A DNA stretch of 64,000 nt from Bacteroidia bacterium. Its GTDB lineage: Bacteria > Bacteroidota > Bacteroidia > Flavobacteriales_E > Vicingaceae. The stretch lies in NCBI GenBank assembly GCA_030433355.1, contig JAUIMG010000002.1, positions 293,212-357,211 on the forward strand, written 5' to 3'. Shown one piece after another: positions 1 to 8,134 of the stretch. The notes beneath the pieces are model-generated. The model was not told where the DNA came from, did not search any database, and saw nothing but the letters and a program-made list of their open reading frames with translations. Each line of letters starts with the position of its first letter. Position 1 is the first letter of the stretch. The translations under genes and the position numbers were made by a program.

Positions 1-44
1 GTAAGAGAAAGAGCACTAATAATAAATGTCTAAAACTTAAAAAA

Positions 45-626
45 ATGACATATTTTACACTATTTAATGGTAAAGATGACCAGTTTTACTTTAACCTAAA
101 AGCAGGTAATAATGAAATAATTCTCCAAAGTGAGGGCTATAAAACAAAACAAAACGCCCTGGGAGGAATTAAGTCAATACAGGAAAACTGTATTGATAAA
201 TCCCATTATGAGATGAAAAAAACTAAGAATGGAAAGCCATTCTTTGTTTTAAAAGCAGCCAATGGTGAGACTATTGGTAAAAGTGAGGAGTATAATTCCA
301 ATCAGGCTATGGAAAATGGTATAGACTCCGTTTGTACCAATGGAGTTTCTGAAATAATAAAGGACTTAACAAAGAAGGATGATTCGAAAAAAGAATTCGA
401 AATCTATGTTAACGCTCAGCCTAAAAAATGGAAAAAGAAAGAGATTTCTTTTGTAGAGGTTGTTGAGCTTGCCTTTGGAGAATTTATTAATAATGATAGA
501 ACCTGTTATACTGTGACATATAGCAGAGGAATGAATTCCAAGAAAGAAGGTTTGTTAGTCTTCAATAATTCAATTAATGTTAAATCTAAAATGATATTCA
601 ATGTTAGTGCAACAGATAAATCATAG
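45..626 (+). CDS. YegP/DUF1508 repeat protein with C-terminal multiubiquitin (ubiquitin-like) domain
   Basis: This is the likely ubiquitin-like modifier (Ubl) of a bacterial conjugation operon. Two DUF1508 (YegP-like) repeats are visible at about residues 9-52 and 53-105, each with the F-x-L-K-A-x-N-x-E/G-x-I pattern. After a short lysine-rich linker, residues 115-193 match the multiubiquitin family: an FEIYVN strand, a YTVTYSRG core and the typical end FNVSATDKS. There is only one Ubl copy and no C-terminal Gly-Gly. The frame is open to the window edge, but ATG 45 starts directly at the first repeat. The 3' end overlaps the next gene by 26 bp, so the two are probably translationally coupled. 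Fusion of YegP repeats to the Ubl is seen directly; the role as a conjugated modifier is inferred from family and neighbours. Confidence 0.8.
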   Translation: MTYFTLFNGKDDQFYFNLKAGNNEIILQSEGYKTKQNALGGIKSIQENCIDKSHYEMKKTKNGKPFFVLKAANGETIGKSEEYNSNQAMENGIDSVCTNGVSEIIKDLTKKDDSKKEFEIYVNAQPKKWKKKEISFVEVVELAFGEFINNDRTCYTVTYSRGMNSKKEGLLVFNNSINVKSKMIFNVSATDKS

Positions 627-1779
627 CAATGATTTGAAAATGCTCTTTGACGAAGGATACCAATTAGAGGTTTGTGGTGGACAATTACTTGTCCATCACA
701 TTCCTTACGTTAATGAGCAGAAACAAATCAAATTAGGTGTTTTGGCAACATCTCTTGATATTAGTGGGAATCAAACGGTGAAACCTAGAACACATATTAT
801 CCAGTTTTCAGGAGATCATCCGTGCGATACAGAAGGAAATCTTATAAAAGGGATTCAACATGGAACTATCAATAATAGCTTACCAAACGGAATTAAGTTG
901 AACTTATCTTTTTCAAATAAACCCCCAAGCGGCTATTTGGACTATTATCATAAGATAAAAAGGTACGTTGAGATAATTTCTGCACCTGCTATCGCATTAG
1001 ATAATACAGTTACACCTAAACCATTTACTCCCGTAGCAACGGAAGAAGAGGAGTCTGTATTTGTGTATCGAGATACAAACTCGAGCAGGGCAAATATTGA
1101 TAGCATTAATTTCAAACTAAAGAATCAAAAAATAGCTATTGTTGGTTTGGGTGGAACTGGGGCATACATTTTAGACCAAGTTGCTAAAACTTGTGTGGCC
1201 GAAATTCACATTTTTGACGGTGATTATTTACTTAACCACAATGCTTTTAGATCGCCAAGTGCTGTTTCAATTAAGGAACTATCTTCAAGGCCTAAGAAGG
1301 TTGATTATTACTATAAAGTGTATTCACAAATTAGGAGAAAAATATTCACACACCCATATTATATATCAGATGAGAATATGTTTGAGTTAGAGGGCATGGA
1401 TTACGTTTTTCTATGTATTGATGACAATGATGTAAGGAGGGAATGTGTAGAATATCTAAAAGAGATAGGTATTTCTTTCATTGATGTTGGTTTAGGTGTT
1501 AACGTTAGTGGTGATAAGTTAACTGGAATTGTGCGTACTACGGTATGTACAAAGAAGAAATCAGACCACATAGATGTTAGAATTCCAGCAACAAAGAACG
1601 CTGAAAATGAATATTCTACAAATATTCAGATTTCAGAGCTGAACGCTTTAAATGCTGTTTTTGCTGTCATTAAATGGAAAAAATTATCAGGTTTCTATCA
1701 CGATTTGATAGATGATTTTCATTCCGCATATTCTATTAATGATTCGCTTTTATTAAAAGACGATTGCTATGAAGATTAA
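601..1779 (+). CDS. ThiF/E1-like adenylyltransferase with N-terminal DUF6791-type region
   Basis: This is an E1-type Ubl-activating enzyme, expected to adenylate the C-terminus of the upstream Ubl. Residues 14-135 resemble the DUF6791 region that precedes ThiF domains. Residues 176-390 are the ThiF fold, with the nucleotide loop GLGGTG at 182-187, the acidic FDGDYL at 205-210, an HNAFR arginine near 217 and the CIDDNDVR segment at 272-279. No separate E2 or E3 gene is visible in the operon, so the N-terminal region may serve as the E2-like or adaptor part; that is inference. Translation may start at ATG 601 (overlapping the previous stop) or at ATG 640, which leaves the domain intact. The 3' end overlaps the next gene by 11 bp. 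There is no CD-NTase nearby, which argues against a CBASS E1. Confidence 0.82.
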   Translation: MLVQQINHSNDLKMLFDEGYQLEVCGGQLLVHHIPYVNEQKQIKLGVLATSLDISGNQTVKPRTHIIQFSGDHPCDTEGNLIKGIQHGTINNSLPNGIKLNLSFSNKPPSGYLDYYHKIKRYVEIISAPAIALDNTVTPKPFTPVATEEEESVFVYRDTNSSRANIDSINFKLKNQKIAIVGLGGTGAYILDQVAKTCVAEIHIFDGDYLLNHNAFRSPSAVSIKELSSRPKKVDYYYKVYSQIRRKIFTHPYYISDENMFELEGMDYVFLCIDDNDVRRECVEYLKEIGISFIDVGLGVNVSGDKLTGIVRTTVCTKKKSDHIDVRIPATKNAENEYSTNIQISELNALNAVFAVIKWKKLSGFYHDLIDDFHSAYSINDSLLLKDDCYED

Positions 1780-2155
1780 AGTTGCTGAATTCATTCCAGA
1801 GGAAATAGAGAACGATGTTCTCTATTTCTCTCCAGAATTTTCAACTGCTATTCATCTTTGTATGTGTGGATGTGAAAATAAGGTTGTGACTCCATTCGCA
1901 AGGTCGGAGTGGAAGCTAACTTTTGAAGATAGTTTTTCTTTACATCCATCTATTGGGAATTGGAATTTTAAATGTCAATCGCATTACTGGATTAGAGATG
2001 GAAAGGTTGTCTGGTGTAAATCGGATCAAGTTTCAGATTCAATGATTGATAAAATTGCTATATCTTCAGCTGTTTCTGAAGTGAAATCAAATAGATTTAT
2101 TAATTGGTTGAGATCAATGAAAGAGAAGATATCAAGGTGTTTTTGGCATAATTGA
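1769..2155 (+). CDS. DUF6527 family protein, probable Ubl-processing peptidase
   Basis: This small cysteine- and histidine-rich protein carries the DUF6527 signature: CMCGC at residues 31-35, HPSIGNW at 59-65, a following FxCxSHYWI segment (C69, H72) and C83. These residues look like metal ligands. DUF6527 proteins are the usual third member of multiubiquitin-ThiF operons and are thought to act as Ubl-removing or Ubl-processing metallopeptidases. That assignment comes from family knowledge, not from anything provable here. Translation starts inside the E1 gene (11 bp overlap), so the three genes form one compact operon. The C-terminal 40 residues are basic and not conserved in appearance. Confidence 0.75.
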   Translation: MKIKVAEFIPEEIENDVLYFSPEFSTAIHLCMCGCENKVVTPFARSEWKLTFEDSFSLHPSIGNWNFKCQSHYWIRDGKVVWCKSDQVSDSMIDKIAISSAVSEVKSNRFINWLRSMKEKISRCFWHN

Positions 2156-2392
2156 AAGTGGTTTCTCGTACAATTAATTATTTCTACAAGGCATTTCAAA
2201 AGCCTGGGTTTTCTGTAATTTCGGTTCTGTCGCATTAATCTTCACTAAAAGCAAGGTAGCATATTTTTGAAACTAAATTTCAAGTCATGTTTAAGTATCA
2301 CAGATAGTCTAGCTTTATTTTGAGCTTATTGCTTAAATAACTAGTTTATTTTAAAAATATAAATCTTTTAACTAACAAAATGAGGTACTTAA

Positions 2393-2905
2393 TTAGCTTG
2401 AATAATCTTCAAGGGAATATGATTCTTGACGAACAGCAGCAGTTTCATTATATCCTAGGTTGTTCAAAACATTAATTGCTTTTGCTACAACAATCATTTT
2501 TGTCTCAGTATTTGGATAGAATGGATTCTCAACTATATTTTTAAAACAATCTTCACTGAGTAGTTTTTTTAGTTTAGGAACGGTTAGACCAAAGTATAGA
2601 GCAAAGGCTCTCTGTTTAGCGTGTTGTGGGTATCTTAACCTTGAATCTATAATTTTTATATCTTCTTTATTTAACTCTCTACTTATAATATTAAAATCAG
2701 GTTTTCTATAATTTTTTGAGACTTCTACATGGTCAGCAATACGAATTATTATTTCCTCAATGAATATATAAATAGAGCCTTTCCCTGCAATGTGTTCTTT
2801 ATAGGGTAATAATTTTGATGCAGCAATATATCTTAACTTTTCGTAAGAATCCTTGCTTCCTTTAAATTCATATACTTCTACTTTTACCTTCTGATTGTGT
2901 AGCAT
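2393..2905 (-). CDS. hypothetical protein (170 aa)
   Basis: I do not recognise this protein. It has no signal peptide or membrane segment and is mixed alpha/beta in appearance, with a segment near residues 88-135 (QHAKQRAFALYFGL then VPKLKKLL) that could be a helical DNA-binding or adaptor region. It lies downstream of, and in the same direction as, the DprA-like/PRTase pair, 175 bp after the PRTase stop. It converges on the Ubl operon across about 237 bp. The position between two candidate defence modules suggests an accessory role, but nothing in the sequence proves one. Confidence 0.55.
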   Translation of the reverse strand: MLHNQKVKVEVYEFKGSKDSYEKLRYIAASKLLPYKEHIAGKGSIYIFIEEIIIRIADHVEVSKNYRKPDFNIISRELNKEDIKIIDSRLRYPQHAKQRAFALYFGLTVPKLKKLLSEDCFKNIVENPFYPNTETKMIVVAKAINVLNNLGYNETAAVRQESYSLEDYSS

Positions 2906-3080
2906 GATATACCTTTATTCAATTAATGTAAATTCTTAAAATTATAAAAATATGATTTGAGATTATATGATTTAAGAATATCTTACAAGAACCAAAATAA
3001 TACTTAGAAAGTCTTTTTTATTAATTTGCTTTACTTGGAAAGAGTAGTTACCAATAAAAATCTTTGGATTGATTAAAGAT

Positions 3081-3719
3081 TTAATCTTTAGTTACAAAAG
3101 TTTTGCCTGAACTATAGTACTTAATAGTTGATTGGATTTTCAGATAGATTGAATCAATGACATCAAAAGATTCTGTTTTAAAGAGAGTAAATACTTCAAT
3201 AGGGATGTTTGGAAACTTTTCTTGAATTCTAAGGAAACAAGCCACTGTTGTTGCACCTCTTGTTAGAACATCGTCAACTATAACTATTTTTTCAATTGTT
3301 GGGTCTTCATTTCCACAAGATATGGAATCATAATGAATCTTAACAGTTGGTCTATCTTCAGGTCTCTGGAAAGCTGATTTTGGAACAGAAATTTCTCTTT
3401 TAAGGAGTGTACTAATATCCCGTCCAACTCCTAGTTCAATAAGTTTTTTGCAAATACTAAGTGAAGGCCAAATTGGAAGTTTCAATTCAGGGTTAAACTT
3501 ATTGCTTTTTGGAACTGGAACCAATGTCGTGCTTGAATCAAGAAAATCGAAGAAGTTTTCTTCTTGGGCTTTTAGAATGACCTCTTCAAATAAATCGATT
3601 CTTCCATTCTTAATTGATCCTAGTAGGGATTTTCCTTGATCAGAAAGTGCTCCACTTTTTTTAGGTGAATATTGGAGAAAGGAGAATGCTGCAATATCCT
3701 TTGCCTTAGAAAGTGACAA
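3081..3719 (-). CDS. ComF-like phosphoribosyltransferase, ShosT-like candidate toxin
   Basis: This type I phosphoribosyltransferase-fold protein has the PRPP-binding loop IVDDVLTRGATT at residues 147-158, with two acidic residues followed by TRGATT. An N-terminal LVPVPKS strand (66-72) also matches ComF-type enzymes. It is the second gene after a DprA-like gene and overlaps it by 14 bp. PRTase plus DprA-like pairs are known as the ShosTA toxin-antitoxin/anti-phage system, in which the PRTase is the toxic effector. The alternative is a housekeeping ComF-like competence protein, but the 212-aa length, the lack of a ComF zinc finger and the coupling with DprA favour the defence reading. Confidence 0.72.
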   Translation of the reverse strand: MSLSKAKDIAAFSFLQYSPKKSGALSDQGKSLLGSIKNGRIDLFEEVILKAQEENFFDFLDSSTTLVPVPKSNKFNPELKLPIWPSLSICKKLIELGVGRDISTLLKREISVPKSAFQRPEDRPTVKIHYDSISCGNEDPTIEKIVIVDDVLTRGATTVACFLRIQEKFPNIPIEVFTLFKTESFDVIDSIYLKIQSTIKYYSSGKTFVTKD

Positions 3720-4386
3720 AAGAGAATTCTTTTAGTTCGTCAAATATGTTTTGATAGTTTTCCCTAGTTAGAATAATAGCTCCATATTCAACAGCTTTGT
3801 TTGCCCACTCAAGATTCTTTTCTTTTACAAGACTTTCTAAGATGAAAACGGGTCTTCCAAGCCTAATAGCTTCCCAAGCTTGATGTCTTGTTCCGCTGTT
3901 TTCGGACGCTTCGATAATAATAGTAGCATCACTTATCAAAGCCATCGTCAAATTTCTTTTTGGGAAGTTGCCTTTGCCTATAAATGAACCTTCTTTAAAT
4001 TGAGAAACTGCAAGATGGTTTTTTTTGATTTCAGATAACAAAGACTTATTGCTAACGGGTGTACACTTACTTAATGGAGTTCCGAGAACTGTTATAGTAC
4101 TGCCCTTTTGATTGATTGCGGTTGTATGTGCAATAGTGTCTACGCCTTCAGCTAGACCGCTCACAACTATGATTTCTCTTTCTACTAAGGCCTTAGTGAT
4201 TAATTCTGCTCTTTTTTTCCCTTCATCACTCAGTTTTCTTGAGCCAACAACAGAGGCTCTGACTCCACTAGTAAGTAGGTCGAAATTGCCCTCAAAGAAT
4301 AGCTCTTTAGGGGCTTTTGATCTTTCTTCAACGCTCAGTTGAGAGAAATAATCCTCATAATTTTTTATTGTCGCAACCTCTACCAA
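3706..4386 (-). CDS. DprA/Smf-like (SLOG fold) protein, ShosA-like candidate antitoxin
   Basis: This is a Rossmann-like DprA/SLOG domain protein. Visible motifs are VVGSRKLS at residues 47-54, the nucleotide- or DNA-binding SGLAEGVDTIAH at 76-87, and ITVLGTPL near 98-105. At 226 aa it is shorter than genomic DprA (usually 300 or more) and lacks the C-terminal winged-helix region, so it is unlikely to be the competence DprA itself. It is the first gene of a two-gene minus-strand operon with the PRTase gene, stop and start overlapping. In ShosTA systems the DprA-like partner neutralises the PRTase; that role is inferred here from synteny. Confidence 0.75.
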   Translation of the reverse strand: MVEVATIKNYEDYFSQLSVEERSKAPKELFFEGNFDLLTSGVRASVVGSRKLSDEGKKRAELITKALVEREIIVVSGLAEGVDTIAHTTAINQKGSTITVLGTPLSKCTPVSNKSLLSEIKKNHLAVSQFKEGSFIGKGNFPKRNLTMALISDATIIIEASENSGTRHQAWEAIRLGRPVFILESLVKEKNLEWANKAVEYGAIILTRENYQNIFDELKEFSFVTF

Positions 4387-4636
4387 AGTATTTACTAAAG
4401 TAAAAAACTATCACCAAATTATCACCAAGAATTCAGTTAGATATCAACAATGGGTTCTTGATTTCAAAAGGCTAAAATAGAATTAAGTCAACTAATAACT
4501 TGTTTTCTATTAGCTATTATAGTTGGAATAGTTTTCTGTCAAATTAGGTTTTCTTAACCTTTTTAAGGGAAAATGGTTACAATTCATATAAATAAAAACT
4601 TGATAATAAGATTAGAAATTAGTTTAAACAGGTAGT

Positions 4637-5287
4637 TTATCTTAAGTTGAACTTTAAGGGCATTGTAACATATGTCCAAGTTGGCTTACCTTCATATGTA
4701 GCAGGCTCCCAATCAGAGACATTTGAAAACACTCGCCAAGCCTCTGCATCAAGGTAAATATTAGCACCTCGAATAATAGAATGAGGCGTAAATTTACCTG
4801 TTTCATTTACAATCGCTCTTATATAGATTGTACCGCTAATTCCTGCATCTCTCGCTTCAGAAGGATAACGAGTTTTCATTACTATTTCTTGAAAGAATCC
4901 GTCTAAACCACCATCTGGATAAATAGCTGCTTTAAAATAAGTGGTGTCTTTTATAAAGGGATTTTTTTCTGCAGAATCTAAATAGACAAGAGAATCAAAA
5001 TCATACTTCCTTAAAATAGTTCCATCAGTCTTAATAGTCTTCCAAGTCCCTATAGGTTTGCCATATTCATGAAATGACTCAAAAACTAGTTTATCATTAC
5101 TAATGCAATATATTTTTGTGTTTTCTATTGCATTGTTATCTTTAGATTGAACTTTCTTAAATCTTTTTCCAGGGCAATCAACTTGATTAGCAAAATACTT
5201 ATCCTTGTATTGAGTTGTCTGTGCTTCAACGGAAGTATTTAGTATTAATGCTATAAGTATTATCTTTAGTAGCTTAGCAATATTCAT
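4637..5287 (-). CDS. secreted protein with TonB C-terminal domain
   Basis: A signal peptide (residues 1-22, ending SVEAQ) leads a periplasmic protein. Residues 60-100 resemble a MORN-like or toxin-antitoxin-type antitoxin segment with KLVFESFHEYGKPIGTW. Residues 128-216 are a TonB C-terminal domain with the hallmark Y-P-x-x-A-R-D-A-G-I-x-G-T-I-Y-I-R-A and a final MPLKFNLR strand. Unlike a true TonB energy transducer it has no N-terminal transmembrane anchor followed by a proline-rich linker. It is more likely one of the many Bacteroidota TonB-domain periplasmic proteins. It is divergently arranged with the next gene across only 43 bp. Confidence 0.75.
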   Translation of the reverse strand: MNIAKLLKIILIALILNTSVEAQTTQYKDKYFANQVDCPGKRFKKVQSKDNNAIENTKIYCISNDKLVFESFHEYGKPIGTWKTIKTDGTILRKYDFDSLVYLDSAEKNPFIKDTTYFKAAIYPDGGLDGFFQEIVMKTRYPSEARDAGISGTIYIRAIVNETGKFTPHSIIRGANIYLDAEAWRVFSNVSDWEPATYEGKPTWTYVTMPLKFNLR

Positions 5288-5330
5288 TATTCTAAAATTT
5301 GATTAGCTCAAATTATTAAAAAAAGTCATC

Positions 5331-5711
5331 ATGAAGCATCTATTCTATTTAATTTTTTCTGCATTTCTATTTTTAAATGTAAATACACTTAGTGGTCAAC
5401 AAAACGCAGATACAACTAAAAAGGTTGAATCTAAAGAAGCAATTGTTTATGTAACCAAAACTGGTACAAAATATCATTCATCAAGTTGTAGCTACCTGCA
5501 TAGCAGTAAAATTGAAATGTCTCTTAAGGATGCAAAAGCAAGTTATGGTGCTTGTAGCAGATGCAAAGGATCTCCTAGCTATAAATCAAATTCAACTACA
5601 ACTAAATCAAACAACCAGGCGACTTCACCAAGTAAATCTGCTGCAGTGCAATGTTCTGGAACAACACAGGCAGGAAATAGGTGTAAGAGAAGAACTACTA
5701 ACTCAAATTGA
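5331..5711 (+). CDS. secreted Cys-rich protein with DUF5763-like zinc motif, truncated by an in-frame TGA
   Basis: A signal peptide (1-22, ending LSGQ) precedes an Ada-like metal-binding stretch YVTKTGTKYHSSSCSYL with later CSRCKG, as in extracellular Ada-metal-binding-domain proteins. A serine/threonine linker follows, then QCSGTTQAGNRCKRRT, the first half of a DUF5763-type C-x-x-x-T-x-x-G-x-x-C-K-R zinc motif. Translation stops at TGA 5709-5711, but the same frame continues as RCYQH and then TAA at 5727-5729. Those residues are the expected last Cys and His of the motif. A single base change from GGA would explain the stop, so this gene is probably a recent truncation. Confidence 0.72.
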   Translation: MKHLFYLIFSAFLFLNVNTLSGQQNADTTKKVESKEAIVYVTKTGTKYHSSSCSYLHSSKIEMSLKDAKASYGACSRCKGSPSYKSNSTTTKSNNQATSPSKSAAVQCSGTTQAGNRCKRRTTNSN

Positions 5712-5811
5712 AGATGTTATCAGCATTAATCCTTTGATAAGGTTTCTATTTATGTTTACGTTTTTAATAACGAACCTTTCAATTTACTAACTTTAATATC
5801 TAAATTTAGAT

Positions 5812-6897
5812 ATGAAAACAAAGTATATCCTATTAGTCTCCTTATTCAGTATAATACTAACCCAAGCAAACTCCCAAATACCCGCAGGATATTATTCATC
5901 ATTAATTGGATTAACAGGAGACACATTAAAGGATACGCTAAATAATATAATAGATGGCCATACAGAATATCCATATACTAGCAGTTCGCAGGATGACTGC
6001 TGGGATATCCTAAAGCTAGCAGATAAGGATCCGGACAGTTCTAATAATGTATTAGGCATCTATTCAAACTTTTCAATGGATGGACCAAAAGAGTATGATA
6101 GTGGAAGAGGATGGAGCAGAGAGCATGTATGGGCTAAATCGAGAGGCAATTTCACAACCAGTAAAGGAGTCGGAACGGATCTGCATAATTTAAGAGCGGA
6201 AGATGTATCAACTAATACTGCAAGGAACAATAGAAATTTCGATGATGCAAACACCCGTTATATTGATGGAAGTGGGAATTATAGTGGCACAACTGATTCA
6301 TATACTTCATCTACTGATTGGGTATGGGAGCCGAGAGATGAAGTTAAAGGTGATATTGCAAGAACTATATTTTACATGACAGTTAGGTATGAAGGAGAGA
6401 ATGGTGAATTGGATCTTGAATTGACAGATAGCTTATTAAGTAGTTCAGATCAATCTCCATTGCATGGGAAAGCCAGTACCTTATATACTTGGCATATAAA
6501 TGACACCGTAAGTGATGCAGAGCGAGCTAGGAATGATACGATTTATAAGTATCAGGGGAACAGGAACCCATTTGTGGACCATCCAGAATATGTAAAAGAG
6601 ATATATGGTTCAAAATATGGCGGAATTTCAGTTGGAGTAAACAAGATAGAGAAGGTTGAACAAGACCAATTTAAAATTTACCCTAATCCATCAAGAGAGT
6701 ATATTACTATAGAGTCAAACGGAAAGATGATTCAAGAAATTCGGATCGTCAACCTCCAAGGAAAATTAATTTCAGAAGCTCAATACTTCTCCAAGACCGC
6801 AAAATTGGATCTTTCATCCTTAAATAGAGGAGTATACTTTATCCAAATTATCGATAATGAAGGGAGAGTTTGGAATCACTACCAAGTAGTCCACTGA
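5812..6897 (+). CDS. endonuclease I family nuclease with T9SS type A sorting domain
   Basis: This is an extracellular, non-specific DNA/RNA endonuclease of the EndA/NucM (endonuclease I) family. A signal peptide covers residues 1-21. The beta-beta-alpha-metal catalytic core shows REHVW at 103-107, GTDLHNLRAED at 121-131 and ARNNRNFDD at 137-145. Residues 284-361 are a Por-type C-terminal sorting domain (FKIYPNPS start, GVYFIQI near the end), so the enzyme is exported by the type IX system. It is likely a scavenging nuclease for phosphate or nucleotides. A TAACTTTA box at 5788-5795 could be the -7 element of its promoter. Confidence 0.92.
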   Translation: MKTKYILLVSLFSIILTQANSQIPAGYYSSLIGLTGDTLKDTLNNIIDGHTEYPYTSSSQDDCWDILKLADKDPDSSNNVLGIYSNFSMDGPKEYDSGRGWSREHVWAKSRGNFTTSKGVGTDLHNLRAEDVSTNTARNNRNFDDANTRYIDGSGNYSGTTDSYTSSTDWVWEPRDEVKGDIARTIFYMTVRYEGENGELDLELTDSLLSSSDQSPLHGKASTLYTWHINDTVSDAERARNDTIYKYQGNRNPFVDHPEYVKEIYGSKYGGISVGVNKIEKVEQDQFKIYPNPSREYITIESNGKMIQEIRIVNLQGKLISEAQYFSKTAKLDLSSLNRGVYFIQIIDNEGRVWNHYQVVH

Positions 6898-6989
6898 AAT
6901 TTAATTGCCTATTTGCCAGCACTTTACAATTTATTTTTAAACTTTATTGAACTCTTTCAATATGTATAGAGAATCAAAATCTATATAAC

Positions 6990-7574
6990 ATGAAAAAAAC
7001 AAAATTCAATCTCTCTAAAGCGGATGTAACCTTATTTGAGAATTTCTTTACTCAAAAGGAAAGCAGTCAACTATTTAATAGTTTATCTCAAAATGTAAGT
7101 TGGCAGCAAAGGCATATAAATATGTTTGGCAAACGAATACCTATACCCAGATCAACTGCTTGGTATGGTGATGCAGGTAAGACATATGAATATTCAGGAA
7201 TAGCATTAGAACCAAACACTTGGAATTCCGATTTACTATTAATCAAAAAGAGAATTGAAAAGGAAGTTGGTCGGGAATTTAATAGTTGTCTTCTCAATTA
7301 TTATAAATCTGGTAAAGACAGTGTCAGTTGGCACCAAGACAACGAGCCAGAATTAGGAGTTAATCCATTAATTGCTAGTGTATCACTTGGTGATGAACGA
7401 ATGTTTCAGCTTAGACCTAAACCTGCAAATGGGGTAACCAAAACAGATATTCCATTAAAGGATGGTAGTCTATTATTAATGAAGGGAACCACACAACATC
7501 ACTGGGAACACCAAATTCCAAAGACAGCAAAAGCAGTTGGTCCAAGAATCAATTTGACTTTCAGGATAATTTAA
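6990..7574 (+). CDS. AlkB-like Fe(II)/2-oxoglutarate-dependent dioxygenase
   Basis: This matches the AlkB DNA/RNA alkylation-repair dioxygenases. The Fe(II) ligands are visible as H115 and D117 in SVSWHQDNEPELG and H174 in WEHQIPK. The 2-oxoglutarate-binding arginines appear as R186 and R192 in GPRINLTFR. The substrate-side PRSTAWYGDAGKTYEYSG stretch (53-70) is typical of the short bacterial and ALKBH2/3-like subgroup. Length (194 aa) is normal. The reaction expected is oxidative demethylation of 1-methyladenine or 3-methylcytosine in nucleic acid. It stands alone, with no adaptation-regulator gene beside it. Confidence 0.9.
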   Translation: MKKTKFNLSKADVTLFENFFTQKESSQLFNSLSQNVSWQQRHINMFGKRIPIPRSTAWYGDAGKTYEYSGIALEPNTWNSDLLLIKKRIEKEVGREFNSCLLNYYKSGKDSVSWHQDNEPELGVNPLIASVSLGDERMFQLRPKPANGVTKTDIPLKDGSLLLMKGTTQHHWEHQIPKTAKAVGPRINLTFRII

Positions 7575-7595
7575 ATTCATTTTCTTGTAATTGCT

Positions 7596-7880
7596 TTACT
7601 CTTGTAAATAGCTGATTTTCAATTTTAATCTAATAATTTCGGCATCCTCGATCTCAAGGATTTGCTCTTTAAATTGAATTTCACTTCTCAATTTCTCTTG
7701 GTTGATTCTTCTTTGAATCAACTTCTCTTGCAATTCCTCCAAGTCATATACCCTTATGGTAACTTTTTGCTCTTCTGGTACACATAAATCAGATTGTTCT
7801 TGATTTATTGAATTATCATACAAGCATTCGGACACCCTTTTTATCCTGTATCTACTTTCTCTATTAGTTAATTTCTCCAT
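7596..7880 (-). CDS. small coiled-coil protein, paralogue of the gene at 13099
   Basis: This 94-aa protein of unknown function has a basic N-terminus (YRIKRVSECLYD), a short acidic stretch and a C-terminal coiled coil from about residue 48. It is a diverged paralogue of the 104-aa protein at 13099-13413: both share IKRV-x-ECL, an LC followed by acidic residues, a YDLEEL or VDLEDL segment, and a final I-x-R-L-K/A-x-K-I/L-S-Y-L. The two copies lie about 5.2 kb apart in opposite orientations and bracket the recombinase-bearing element. They probably belong to that element or to two nested elements. No known domain is recognised. Confidence 0.6.
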   Translation of the reverse strand: MEKLTNRESRYRIKRVSECLYDNSINQEQSDLCVPEEQKVTIRVYDLEELQEKLIQRRINQEKLRSEIQFKEQILEIEDAEIIRLKLKISYLQE

Positions 7881-8066
7881 GGTTAATCATTTTATTTATG
7901 ATATATATTAAATCAGGAGACCTATTTCCCTACTTTTTTTACTGAGCTATAACTCTCACTTTTTCTGAATACTATGTAGCATTTATGGTGCATTCAAGTG
8001 ATTGTCTATTCAGGTCCGGTACAACCTGAATATTGCTTCAAACATTATTAAATAAACACTGGTCAC

Positions 8067-8130
8067 ATTTTCTAATATATAATCTATCGAGTCACGGATC
8101 ACATCCTTGATAGACAAAAAATTAGAAAAT
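8067..8130. promoter_or_regulatory. nested inverted repeat directly upstream of the polymerase-like gene
   Basis: Perfect 10-bp arms ATTTTCTAAT (8067-8076) and ATTAGAAAAT (8121-8130) enclose a second pair TCTATC (8083-8088) and GATAGA (8109-8114). The outer arm ends four bases before the GTG start of the next gene. It could be an operator for the divergent genes at 7596 and 8135, an RNA hairpin controlling translation, or part of a replication origin. The sequence shows the structure but not the role. Confidence 0.55.
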
Positions 8131-8134
8131 ATGA

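Noticed and set aside
601..1779. CBASS-type E1 of a cyclic-oligonucleotide system
   Set aside because: No CD-NTase or effector gene lies nearby, and the partners are a multiubiquitin protein and DUF6527.
5709..5711. Possible selenocysteine or readthrough at TGA
   Set aside because: No SECIS-like hairpin was seen and the family has glycine, not cysteine, at this point; a simple GGA to TGA change is more economical.
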